Notes under the pieces: generated by a model | The model's input: the letters and a program-made list of their open reading frames with translations, nothing else | Told to the model about the DNA's origin: nothing | Databases searched by the model: none | Translations under genes and position numbers: made by a program | In this document: piece by piece, positions 54,550 through 63,741 of the stretch | Position numbering within the stretch: the first letter of the stretch is position 1 | How the letters are laid out: every line of letters starts with the position of its first letter | Assembly (NCBI RefSeq): GCF_026966905.1 | Contig: NZ_JAPUBN010000011.1 | Coordinates: forward strand, 248,001 to 312,000 | DNA length: 64,000 nt | Direction of reading: 5' to 3' | Source of the DNA: Marinomonas phaeophyticola | GTDB lineage: Bacteria; Pseudomonadota; Gammaproteobacteria; Pseudomonadales; Marinomonadaceae

Positions 54550-56182
54550 ACAAAAACTAGAACTTACTTGGATTGGTAAAGAAAAACGACCTCGTTTGGA
54601 GCCACGGATTTTTCTTGAAGATAGTGAATTGTCTTTTCAAGGTGAGAAAAAAGAAGGGCTTTTTAATGATAACCTTCTTATTCATGGTGACAATCTTTTG
54701 GCCTTAAAAGCTTTAGAACAAGATTATGTTGGGAAAATTAAATGCATTTTTATTGATCCCCCTTATAATACGGGGAGTGCTTTTTCTCATTATGATGATG
54801 GTTTAGAGCATTCGATGTGGTTATCTCTTATTCGTGATAGGTTGTTAATTTTACAGTCTTTGTTATCTATAGAAGGGAGTATTTGGATTACAATTGATGA
54901 TGCTGAGGGGCATTATTTAAAAGTACTTTGTGATGAGATTTTTGGTCGTTCTAACTTTATAGGTCAAGTCACTTGGCAGAAAACTACAAGTATTCATAAT
55001 AATGCGATATTGTTTTCGTCAAATACTGATATGGTTTTGGCTTACGCCAAAAATATTGATTTTTTCTCAATGGGAAGAATTCCAAGATCTGAACGCAACA
55101 CGCAAGATTACAAAAACCAAGATGATGATCCTAGAGGTCCATGGGCATCAAGTCCATTACATGTTAGTTTAACTTCTGGACAGAGGGGAAAACAATATGC
55201 ACTGACTGGGAAAAGTACAGGCTTGTATCCTATAGTTGGACCTAATGGGCAAGAGGTTTATCCCCCCAAGGGCCGTTGTTGGGCATATTCTCCTGAGACA
55301 ATAAAAGACTTTGAACGTCAAAATCTTATCTGGTGGGGGAAAGATGGAAATAATCAACCGCGCTTAAAAAGGTTTATTAAAGATAATAAAGAAGGTGTAG
55401 TTCCATCCACATTATGGCTTTCTGAAGACGTTGGCCACAATCAAGAAGCAAAGGCTGAAAATAATACTCTTTTACCAGATTTAGATAAGCTTTTTTCAAC
55501 TCCGAAACCTGAACGATTATTAGAGAGAGTTATACGTTTAAGTACTAATCCAGGAGATATTGTTCTCGATTCATTTGCTGGTTCCGGTACTACCGGCGCA
55601 GTAGCACACAAAATGGGGCGTCGTTGGATCATGGTTGAGTTGGGTGACCATTGTGAAACGCATATTGTACCGCGTCTTAAAAAGGTTATTGACGGAGAAG
55701 ATCAAGGCGGTATCTCCAAGTTAGTCAACTGGCAAGGCGGTGGTGGTTTCCGCTACCTGCGTTTAGCTCCGTCTCTACTGCAAAAAGACGAATGGGGTAA
55801 CTGGGTAATCAATAAAGAGTACAACGCTGGGATGCTATCAGCAGCCATGTGTAAGCACATGGGCTTTACTTACGCTCCTAGTGAAACTCAATTCTGGAAT
55901 CACGGTTACAGTACCGAGACTGATTTTATCTATGTAACCACAGGCTCGTTAGCGTATGACCAGCTCAAGCGTATTAGCGAAGATGTTGGTGAAGAGCGCA
56001 CACTCCTGATTTGCTGTAAAGCCTTTATGAGCGAAGGCGCAGACTTCCCGAACTTAACGATTAAGAAAATCCCTCAATCAATCTTGAATAAATGCGAGTG
56101 GGACAACGACGATTACAGCTTTACTTTGAATGTGTTAGCTGAAGATGATGTTGAACTTTACGACGATGAAGAGGAAGCGTAA
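54530..56182 (+). CDS. mod: Type III R-M modification methyltransferase Mod (copy 2)
   Basis: A 550-residue paralogue of the preceding gene with the same architecture: motif IV DPPYNTGSAFSHYDDG near residue 76, motif I DSFAGSGTTGAVA near 348. The N-terminal ~140 residues are similar, the central recognition region is unrelated in detail, and the C-terminal ~200 residues differ at only about eight positions. It begins inside the end of copy 1 (ATG at 54530 or 54539), so translation is probably coupled. It should methylate a different asymmetric site. It is followed by the Res gene 3 bases later, so two specificities share one nuclease. Confidence 0.9.
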   Translation: MTKMTNKQKLELTWIGKEKRPRLEPRIFLEDSELSFQGEKKEGLFNDNLLIHGDNLLALKALEQDYVGKIKCIFIDPPYNTGSAFSHYDDGLEHSMWLSLIRDRLLILQSLLSIEGSIWITIDDAEGHYLKVLCDEIFGRSNFIGQVTWQKTTSIHNNAILFSSNTDMVLAYAKNIDFFSMGRIPRSERNTQDYKNQDDDPRGPWASSPLHVSLTSGQRGKQYALTGKSTGLYPIVGPNGQEVYPPKGRCWAYSPETIKDFERQNLIWWGKDGNNQPRLKRFIKDNKEGVVPSTLWLSEDVGHNQEAKAENNTLLPDLDKLFSTPKPERLLERVIRLSTNPGDIVLDSFAGSGTTGAVAHKMGRRWIMVELGDHCETHIVPRLKKVIDGEDQGGISKLVNWQGGGGFRYLRLAPSLLQKDEWGNWVINKEYNAGMLSAAMCKHMGFTYAPSETQFWNHGYSTETDFIYVTTGSLAYDQLKRISEDVGEERTLLICCKAFMSEGADFPNLTIKKIPQSILNKCEWDNDDYSFTLNVLAEDDVELYDDEEEA

Positions 56183-56185
56183 TAA

Positions 56186-59059
56186 ATGAGTGACGATGTA
56201 AAAGTAGCCAATCAAATTAGTGCTCGACTCTCTCTTCGTAATCCACAAGAAAAATCATTGCAAATTTTGTGTGATGTTCTTGAACAAATGGAATTGAGCA
56301 AAGATCCAGATTTGAATCGTTGGATTGAGGTATTAAGGCCACAATATCTTTCATTGAAAAAATTTGAACGTGATTTTCCTTCACTGTGTTTTGCACTGGC
56401 AACAGGTGTGGGTAAAACACGCTTGATGGGGGCGATGATTGCTTGGTTGTATTTGACCGGTCGCAGCAGACACTTTTTTGTTCTTGCACCTAACTTAACG
56501 ATTTATGAGAAGCTGAAAAAAGATTTCCTTATGGGGAATCCAAAGTATGTTTTTCAAGGGATTCCGGAGTTAGTTCAAACACCACCTGTAATCATCACTG
56601 GTGATGATTATGAGGATGGTCGCGGTGTGCGATTAGACTATGCTGTTGCTGCGACAATGACAGGTGATTTATTTGCAGGCGAAGAGGCGCCACATATCAA
56701 TATTTTCAACGTTTCGAAAATAAACGCGAAAGACAATAAAGTGGGCGCTAACAAATCTAATGATCCAAAAATGCGTCGATTGCAAGAGTATATTGGTGAT
56801 TCGTATTTCAACTACCTTGCTGATTTGCCTGATCTTGTCGTTATTATGGATGAGGCACACAGGTACTATGCTTCTGCTGGTGCAAAAGCATTAAATGATC
56901 TGAAGCCTGTATTAGGTATTGAGCTTACTGCAACGCCCAAAACTGTTGGCTCAAAACCGAAAGAATTTTCAAATATTATTTATCATTATCCATTAGCAAG
57001 TGCTTTGAATGATGGGTATGTCAAAACACCAGCTGTTGCAACACGCAAGGAATTCAAACCTAGTGATTACTCTCTAGAACGCTTGGAGGAAATTAAATTA
57101 GAAGATGGCATTCACCATCACGAGTATGTGAAAACAGAGTTGGCTAGTTATGCAAACAATGCAGGAGTTAAGCTAGTTAAACCATTCATGCTTGTAGTGG
57201 CACAGGATACGTTACATGCAGAAGTCTTGAAGAAAAAAATTGAAGATGATTCTTTCTTTGAAGGTGCTTATAAAGGGAAAGTTATAACCGTTCACTCCAA
57301 TCAAACTGGTGAGGAGTCAGAGGAGACGACTCAGAGATTACTTGCAGTTGAGCATGATAAAGATACGGAAATTGTGATTCATGTTAACAAGCTAAAAGAA
57401 GGATGGGATGTTACCAATCTCTATACTATTGTGCCTCTTCGTGCTTCTGCATCTGAAATTTTGACCGAGCAAACCATCGGTCGAGGGCTTCGTTTACCTT
57501 ATGGAAAGAGAACAAATGTAGAGGCTGTTGATCGGTTGACGATTATTGCGCACGACCGATTCCAAGAGATTATCGATCAGGCAAACAATAAAGAGTCCAT
57601 CATCAAAAAGACTCTTTATATAGGTTCCAGTGATGAAGATGATATTCCAGAAAAAAAACCTAAGCAGATTTTCGTACCTTCAATGGTGGATTACGCTTTA
57701 GGCAATAAGCCTGTTTACATTGACAACAGTTCAATAGGTGATGGGCGAGCGAACTATGAAGTAGGACGTTCGAAACAAATTGATAACTCTGATTCGAGCG
57801 ATAATGCAACAAGCAAAGTATATAGCCCAACGCAGAAGAAGATTGCTGAGCTTACTGTTGCCATTGTTCAGCAAGAAGCAAAAAATCTCGACAGCAGTAA
57901 GCAACTGACAGCGGAGCACGTTAAAAAACACATTACTCAGCGTGTTCATCAAGTCGCGAAAGAATTATTTGTTATGAATGCTGAGGGATCAAATAGGGTG
58001 ACTGAAGGGTATAACCACTCTGTTGCACAAGAAAAAGAGCAAGTCGAATTATTTGATGCCGCTACTGTAGATGAAATTGTTTCAACCGTTACACATAAAA
58101 TCGCAGAATATACCATAGACATTCCCAAAATCGTGGTGCTTCCTACTCGTGATGTTAACTATGGTTTTAATGACTTTGATCTTTCAGGTTTGGGACGTAT
58201 TTCTCTTAAACCACAGTCTAATGAAATCATCATAAGCAATCTGGAGACCAGTCAAATCAGTTCGATTAACTGGGAGCAAAGTGCTGTTTCAGAAGCTCGG
58301 CTTGAAAACTATTTGGTATTTTACCTCATGGATCACGACGAGATTGATTACGATGAGCATGCAGGAATGCTTTATAAGCTATCTGGTCAAATGGTTGCGC
58401 ACCTAAAAAGCTATTTGAGCGATGTTGATGCAGAGGGAGTTCTTAAGTCGGCAGGCCGTATCTTAGCCGATTTTATTTGGTCGCAAATAAAACAGCACAT
58501 GTGGACAACGCCAACTGACTATGTTGGTAGTGTGACTCAAGGTTTTGATGTGTTAAAACCTACTACTTTCAACTTTGCTAATGATGAGGAACCTAGAGAC
58601 TTCCGTGCACCAATACCACCAGGGCAAAAGAACAAAGTAAGGCAGATGCTTTTCACTGGTTTTGACCGCTGTTGTTACCCATATCAGAAATTTGATTCAG
58701 TAGATGGAGAACTTCGTTTAGCTCAGGTGCTAGAGCAAGATCGAACAGTAGTTAGATGGATGAAACCAAGCCCAGGACAGTTCCGCATAGAATACCGAAG
58801 TGGCCAAAACTATGAGCCAGATTTTGTTGTTGAAACAGAAACGCTTTTCTTGTTAATGGAGCCAAAAAAGGCGAAAGAGTTGGAAGATGTTGATGTAATT
58901 GCTAAAGCAAAAGCTGCAACAAGGTGGTGTAGTTATGCGAATAAAAACGCAGCTAAAGTTGGCGGAAAACCTTGGCATTACGTTTTGTTACCTCATGATG
59001 CTATTACTTTATCAAGAACTGTTGATGGCCTTTTGAGTGAATTTGAGTACAAAGATTGA
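56186..59059 (+). CDS. res: Type III restriction enzyme Res subunit
   Basis: A 957-residue restriction subunit. The SF2 helicase part has Walker A ATGVGKTRL (about 72-80), DEAH in VVIMDEAHRYYAS near 222, ELTATP motif III, and motif VI TIGRGLRLPYGKRT. The C-terminal nuclease domain shows PDFVVETETLFLLMEPKK near 880-897, a PD-x(n)-E-x-K core. In type III enzymes Res acts only with Mod, translocates after recognition and cleaves when two unmethylated sites face each other. Here it can pair with either Mod copy. It closes the operon 49261-59059. Confidence 0.92.
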   Translation: MSDDVKVANQISARLSLRNPQEKSLQILCDVLEQMELSKDPDLNRWIEVLRPQYLSLKKFERDFPSLCFALATGVGKTRLMGAMIAWLYLTGRSRHFFVLAPNLTIYEKLKKDFLMGNPKYVFQGIPELVQTPPVIITGDDYEDGRGVRLDYAVAATMTGDLFAGEEAPHINIFNVSKINAKDNKVGANKSNDPKMRRLQEYIGDSYFNYLADLPDLVVIMDEAHRYYASAGAKALNDLKPVLGIELTATPKTVGSKPKEFSNIIYHYPLASALNDGYVKTPAVATRKEFKPSDYSLERLEEIKLEDGIHHHEYVKTELASYANNAGVKLVKPFMLVVAQDTLHAEVLKKKIEDDSFFEGAYKGKVITVHSNQTGEESEETTQRLLAVEHDKDTEIVIHVNKLKEGWDVTNLYTIVPLRASASEILTEQTIGRGLRLPYGKRTNVEAVDRLTIIAHDRFQEIIDQANNKESIIKKTLYIGSSDEDDIPEKKPKQIFVPSMVDYALGNKPVYIDNSSIGDGRANYEVGRSKQIDNSDSSDNATSKVYSPTQKKIAELTVAIVQQEAKNLDSSKQLTAEHVKKHITQRVHQVAKELFVMNAEGSNRVTEGYNHSVAQEKEQVELFDAATVDEIVSTVTHKIAEYTIDIPKIVVLPTRDVNYGFNDFDLSGLGRISLKPQSNEIIISNLETSQISSINWEQSAVSEARLENYLVFYLMDHDEIDYDEHAGMLYKLSGQMVAHLKSYLSDVDAEGVLKSAGRILADFIWSQIKQHMWTTPTDYVGSVTQGFDVLKPTTFNFANDEEPRDFRAPIPPGQKNKVRQMLFTGFDRCCYPYQKFDSVDGELRLAQVLEQDRTVVRWMKPSPGQFRIEYRSGQNYEPDFVVETETLFLLMEPKKAKELEDVDVIAKAKAATRWCSYANKNAAKVGGKPWHYVLLPHDAITLSRTVDGLLSEFEYKD

Positions 59060-59123
59060 CTAAATTGGCGTGATAGTGGCGATAGTTAGAAATTTTCATA
59101 ACCTATCTGAATAGCAGCTCAGA

Positions 59124-59160
59124 AAGAAAGCCCAAATAATGTTTTTATTTGGGCTTTCTT
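59124..59160. terminator. Perfect hairpin between res and traI
   Basis: AAGAAAGCCCAAATAA (59124-59139) and TTATTTGGGCTTTCTT (59145-59160) pair perfectly around a 5-base loop. The A-rich and T-rich flanks make it a likely bidirectional terminator for the defence operon. The right arm ends on the base before the traI ATG, so no classical ribosome binding site remains there. Confidence 0.75.
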
Positions 59161-61302
59161 ATGTTCAAACTGTTTAATAAGCATGGTGAGAAAAAGGTAG
59201 ATTTAATTTCTACAGAAATTCCACGCTACCCGCCATTCTTGAAGGGGTTGCCAGCAGCGTCCCCCGAGGATTTACAGTCCACACAAGACGAGCTAATAGC
59301 CAAACTGCGCCAGGTACTTGGCTTTAACCTGCGTGATTTTCAACGGTTGATTCAGCCCTGCATTGACCATCTGGCGGCCTATGTTCACTTGCTGCCAGCT
59401 TCTGAGCATCACCACCATAGTGGTGCTGGTGGTTTATTACGTCATTCGTTGGAAGTTGCTTTCTGGGCGGCACAAGCAGCTGAAGGGATCATCTTTGTTG
59501 CCAGTGGTACACCGGTTGAGAAAAAAGAGCTAGAGCCAAGGTGGCGTGTCGCGGCGGCTCTTGGCGGTTTGTTCCATGATATTGGTAAGCCTGTTTCAGA
59601 TTTGTCCATCACAGATGAAGATGGACGCTATCAGTGGAACCCTTTTTTAGAAACCTTATCTCAGTGGACCACTAATAACAGCATTGAACGCTATTTCATT
59701 CGCTGGCGCGACGGACGTTGCAAGCGGCACGAGCAATTCTCAATTCTGGTGTTAAACCGGGTGATGACACCTGAGTTGCTCGCCTGGTTAACCCAGCCGG
59801 GCCCTGAAATTTTGCAAGCCATGCTGGAGGCAATTGGCAATACCGATCCCGAGCATGTCCTTTCTAAACTGGTTATTGAAGCTGACCAAACCAGTGTCCA
59901 GCGAGACCTGAAAGCTCAACGAATTTCCGTTGACGACAATGCCCTTGGTGTCCCAGTCGAACGCTATCTACTTGATGCCATGAGGCGATTACTTGCCAGT
60001 TCCCAGTGGTTAGTTAATCAGCGAGACGCCAGAGTCTGGGTACGAAAATCGAATCAATCAACCCATCTTTGCCTGGTTTGGAAAAGCGCGGCTAAGGACA
60101 TCATTGAGCTTTTGGCCAAAGACAAGATACCTGGCATTCCAAGAGATCCCGATACCCTTGCGGACATCCTCATTGAGCGAGGATTGGCCACGAAATCCGC
60201 CTCAAATGAGCGATATGAAAGCCTTGCCCCTGAAGTGCTGATCAAAGACGACAAGCCAATCTGGTTACCCATGCTGCATATATCTGAGGCCGATTTATTG
60301 TTCAGCTCGAATGTGCCAAGTGGTGTTACGCTGTTTAGTAAACCTGAGTGGGAAGCAACACAACAAACACAAGCAGAACCTCAGAGTCGTTCCAGTGAGC
60401 ATCCAGACTTGCCTGAAGAGTCATCATCAATCGAACATAGAAAATCGGATGAGTCACCATCGACAAACTCGTCCGACCAAGATGATGAACTTCGCCATGC
60501 CAGTGATGTTAATCACCTTCAGGCAAATGAAAATGCTCCAGGTGATGGATGTAAAAAGCCTAACAATTCATATGATGGCGCTATCTCAAATAACGTAAAC
60601 CAGCACGATGCAGAAGCATTGAATCTCCCTGAATTTTTGGCGTGGCTTCCAGAGGCCAGCAGTGCGTTGGTCATGGTTGGTGAACAGATACTGATCCGCT
60701 ATCCCGATGCAGTAAGGCCTTGGTGTGCGCCTCGAAAACTGCTTGCTGAACTCAGTCGATTAGATTGGCTTGAACTAGATCCCGCAAACCCGACACGTAA
60801 GGCCAGAACTGTTACTACGAAAGATGGCGTTCAGGAGCAAGGGTTGCTGCTGAAAGTATCGATTTCTAAAGGGCTTACTTCACTGATAGACATCTCCAAA
60901 CAAGACGCAGAATCAGCGGCAGCAATTCAGAACGAAGAGGCTTCACAGCGTCCGAGTCGAACTGAGACAACCAATGCCCAAGCAAAAGAACCCGCCACAA
61001 GAACGGAGCGAAAGCAAAAGCCGATTGCGGCCAATGCGAACTCAATTACAGACCCCAAACACGAGCAGCGGCAAAAGATGGTTAATTTTGTGAAAGATTT
61101 GCCCATCTTACTGACCGATGGCGATTACCCAGACGTGGATCATAGTGCCGATGGTATTCGCGTCACGATACAAACCTTACGCCAAGTCGCCAATGAGCAT
61201 GGTATTCCAGCCGGACAGCTGCTTCGGGGGATCTCGGCCAGTGACCAATGCCAGTTTGATGAGGGGGAAACGGTTCTGTTTACCGCTCACGCTGAACGTT
61301 AA
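59161..61302 (+). CDS. traI: MobH-family relaxase TraI
   Basis: A 713-residue conjugative relaxase of the MobH class, close to the size of SXT TraI. It nicks oriT and leads the strand into the recipient. The relaxase/HD-like signature is present: ASEHHHHSGAGGLLRHSLEV near residue 80, and GLFHDIGKPVSD near 140. A C-terminal helicase-accessory domain (TraI_2_C-like) follows after a low-complexity linker (about 395-480, rich in Ser, Glu, Asp). The ATG at 59161 (MFKLFNKHGEKK) matches the family start. It begins the transfer operon continuing with traD. Confidence 0.93.
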   Translation: MFKLFNKHGEKKVDLISTEIPRYPPFLKGLPAASPEDLQSTQDELIAKLRQVLGFNLRDFQRLIQPCIDHLAAYVHLLPASEHHHHSGAGGLLRHSLEVAFWAAQAAEGIIFVASGTPVEKKELEPRWRVAAALGGLFHDIGKPVSDLSITDEDGRYQWNPFLETLSQWTTNNSIERYFIRWRDGRCKRHEQFSILVLNRVMTPELLAWLTQPGPEILQAMLEAIGNTDPEHVLSKLVIEADQTSVQRDLKAQRISVDDNALGVPVERYLLDAMRRLLASSQWLVNQRDARVWVRKSNQSTHLCLVWKSAAKDIIELLAKDKIPGIPRDPDTLADILIERGLATKSASNERYESLAPEVLIKDDKPIWLPMLHISEADLLFSSNVPSGVTLFSKPEWEATQQTQAEPQSRSSEHPDLPEESSSIEHRKSDESPSTNSSDQDDELRHASDVNHLQANENAPGDGCKKPNNSYDGAISNNVNQHDAEALNLPEFLAWLPEASSALVMVGEQILIRYPDAVRPWCAPRKLLAELSRLDWLELDPANPTRKARTVTTKDGVQEQGLLLKVSISKGLTSLIDISKQDAESAAAIQNEEASQRPSRTETTNAQAKEPATRTERKQKPIAANANSITDPKHEQRQKMVNFVKDLPILLTDGDYPDVDHSADGIRVTIQTLRQVANEHGIPAGQLLRGISASDQCQFDEGETVLFTAHAER

Positions 61303-61350
61303 TCCATTTTAAGTTGAGCAGATTGCAAACGGTTATTTTGCGGAGCATGA

Positions 61351-63171
61351 ATGAAAGAAAACGCATACGAGATGCCCTGGCGCACGAACTATGAAGCCAT
61401 GGCAGCAGCAGGTTGGCTGGTCGGAGCAACTGGGGCAATTGCCGCAGAAATGCTGACAGAGTTACCACCTGAGCCATTTTGGTGGATGACAGGGATTTCC
61501 TCGGGCATGGCGTTGTATCGCCTTCCTGAGGCTTATCGCCTTTATAAGTTGCAGATGGGGCTAAAAGGCAAACCATTGGCATTTATGGAGCTGTCGCATT
61601 TGCAAAAGGTGATGGCAAAACATCCTGATGAATTGTGGTTAGGGTATGGCTTTGAGTGGGATCAACGTCATGCCCAACGCGCTTATGAAATCCTAAAGCG
61701 GGATAAGCAAACCTTGCTTAACCAAGGTCACGGCAAACAAATGGGTTCAACCTGGATTCATGGTGTTGAGCCCAAAGAAGAAGATGTGTACCAGCCAGTT
61801 GGTCACACAGAAGGCCATACCTTAATTGTCGGCACAACCGGTGCTGGAAAAACCCGTTGCTTTGATACGATGATCACTCAGGCCATTTTGCGCAATGAAG
61901 CCGTGATTATTATTGACCCCAAGGGAGACAAAGAACTTAAGGATAATGCACAGCGAGCCTGTATTGCCGCCGGTAGTCCTGAGCGATTTGTGTATTTTCA
62001 TCCGGGTTTTCCAGAGCATTCAGTACGTCTTAATCCCCTGAGAAACTTTAACCGGGGCACTGAAATTGCTAGCCGAATTGCGGCCTTAATCCCATCTGAA
62101 ACCGGTGCTGATCCATTTAAAGCCTTTGGTCAAATGGCACTGAATAACATAGTGCAAGGTCTGTTGCTTACGTCACAACGTCCTGATCTGAAAACACTGA
62201 GACGATTCTTGGAAGGTGGCCCAGAAGGCTTGGTAGTAAAAGCCGTCACGGCCTGGGGGGAGCAGGTGTATCCGAACTTTAGTGTGGAGATCAAGCGCTT
62301 TACCGAAAAGGCCAATACCTTGGCTAAACAAGCTATGGCGATGCTGCTTTTCTACTACGAACGCATTCAGCCCGTTGCCGCCAATACTGATTTAGAGGGG
62401 CTATTGAGTATGTTTGAGCATGACAGAACCCACTATTCAAAGATGGTGGCCTCATTGATGCCGGTGCTCAATATGCTCACATCAAGTGAACTAGGTCCAT
62501 TGCTATCACCGATTGCAAACGATGTGGATGACAGCCGGTTAATTACGGATTCTGGCCGTATTATCAACAATGCCCAAGTGGCCTATATCGGGTTGGATTC
62601 ATTGACCGACGCCATGGTTGGCAGCGCCATTGGTTCGTTGCTTTTATCCGATCTCACCGCCGTGGCCGGTGACCGCTATAACTATGGTGTTGAAAATCGT
62701 CCCGTAAATATCTTCATCGATGAGGCGGCTGAAGTCGTCAACGATCCCTTCATTCAACTGCTCAACAAAGGCCGTGGCGCAAAAATGCGTTGTGTTATTG
62801 CTACTCAGACCTTTGCTGACTTTGCAGCTCGTACAGGCAGTGAAGCTAAGGCTCGCCAGGTGTTAGGTAACATCAACAACTTGATAGCCCTTCGGGTGAT
62901 GGACGCCGAAACGCAGCAGTACATTACTGACAATCTGCCTAAGACTCGGTTGCAGTACATCATGCAAACTCAAGGTATGTCGTCCAACTCGGACAGCCCC
63001 GCGTTGTTTACCGGCAATCATGGCGAACGCTTGATGGAGGAAGAAGGCGATATGTTTCCACCGCAGTTATTAGGCCAGCTTCCCAACCTGGAGTACATCG
63101 CCAAGCTTTCAGGTGGCCGCGTGATCAAAGGCCGCATTCCTATTTTAACCAGCTCTACACAGGCAGCATAA
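61351..63171 (+). CDS. traD: Conjugative coupling ATPase TraD (SXT/TOL subfamily)
   Basis: A 606-residue type IV coupling protein, the same length as SXT TraD. Two N-terminal membrane helices (about 25-70) anchor it. Walker A is LIVGTTGAGKTRCFDT near residue 160, followed by IIIDPKGDKEL; Walker B is NIFIDEAAEVVND near 453, and the arginine-finger region ATQTFADFAARTGS follows. It docks the relaxase-DNA complex to the mating-pair channel. It follows traI by 48 bases. Confidence 0.95.
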   Translation: MKENAYEMPWRTNYEAMAAAGWLVGATGAIAAEMLTELPPEPFWWMTGISSGMALYRLPEAYRLYKLQMGLKGKPLAFMELSHLQKVMAKHPDELWLGYGFEWDQRHAQRAYEILKRDKQTLLNQGHGKQMGSTWIHGVEPKEEDVYQPVGHTEGHTLIVGTTGAGKTRCFDTMITQAILRNEAVIIIDPKGDKELKDNAQRACIAAGSPERFVYFHPGFPEHSVRLNPLRNFNRGTEIASRIAALIPSETGADPFKAFGQMALNNIVQGLLLTSQRPDLKTLRRFLEGGPEGLVVKAVTAWGEQVYPNFSVEIKRFTEKANTLAKQAMAMLLFYYERIQPVAANTDLEGLLSMFEHDRTHYSKMVASLMPVLNMLTSSELGPLLSPIANDVDDSRLITDSGRIINNAQVAYIGLDSLTDAMVGSAIGSLLLSDLTAVAGDRYNYGVENRPVNIFIDEAAEVVNDPFIQLLNKGRGAKMRCVIATQTFADFAARTGSEAKARQVLGNINNLIALRVMDAETQQYITDNLPKTRLQYIMQTQGMSSNSDSPALFTGNHGERLMEEEGDMFPPQLLGQLPNLEYIAKLSGGRVIKGRIPILTSSTQAA

Positions 63172-63180
63172 GGAGTCTGT

Positions 63181-63741
63181 ATGCATCATTCTGTCTGTCT
63201 GAAAATGACAACACTTACCAGTAAAGAAATGCTCGCTCAGTGGCAGCAACATAACCCCCAGTTCAAGGAAACCTTAAGACTGCTTGAAACCGACTGGCCT
63301 CATGCTTTGGCCTCGGTGTATTGCTTGGCGGACTACTTAACGGATGCGTTCACGTTAGATGGCCATTCCATCTTTGATTTGTGTCTGTGTAATGGCTTGG
63401 GCAGTTATGAAGAAGTTAGTTGTGATGATGACAGTGTACGCCTTTGGCATTTCATTGAGGCACTGACCTGGACTGCCGCCAGTGCTTTAACTGGGATTCG
63501 CCTGCGTGATCCTGACCATTTCGAGTGGGCCGCCGTGGATGGTGTGTATTTCCACGCCTGGATTCGTAATCGTCCAAATCGGATGGCGTATTTGGCTGAA
63601 GGACGCATCGACGTGCGTTATGTCAGTGGCCATACGACGACAAAACGGCTTCAACAAGTGATTAAAGCCCGGATTATGACGCCAACCGTTGCAGCCATGC
63701 TGGCGCGAGTAGAAGAGGATGTTTGGCATGAGCAAGCATAA
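63181..63741 (+). CDS. Conserved ICE transfer-region protein of unknown function
   Basis: A 186-residue soluble protein between traD and a DUF4400 gene, the position of the small conserved ORF in SXT/R391 transfer operons. AGGAG lies 5 bases upstream of the ATG. No catalytic motif is recognisable. The sequence holds a helical N-terminus and an Asp-rich segment, SCDDDSVRLWHFIEALTW. Its last bases overlap the next start by 14. A role in conjugation is inferred from place only. Confidence 0.7.
   Translation: MHHSVCLKMTTLTSKEMLAQWQQHNPQFKETLRLLETDWPHALASVYCLADYLTDAFTLDGHSIFDLCLCNGLGSYEEVSCDDDSVRLWHFIEALTWTAASALTGIRLRDPDHFEWAAVDGVYFHAWIRNRPNRMAYLAEGRIDVRYVSGHTTTKRLQQVIKARIMTPTVAAMLARVEEDVWHEQA

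Noticed and set aside
49261-59059. DISARM system
   Set aside because: An SNF2 helicase and methyltransferases are present, but there is no DUF1998 protein, no DrmA-type helicase and no phospholipase-D gene.
48311-59059. BREX system
   Set aside because: The BrxR-like regulator suggested it, but the core PglZ, BrxC ATPase and BrxX methyltransferase are absent; the methyltransferases are type III Mod.
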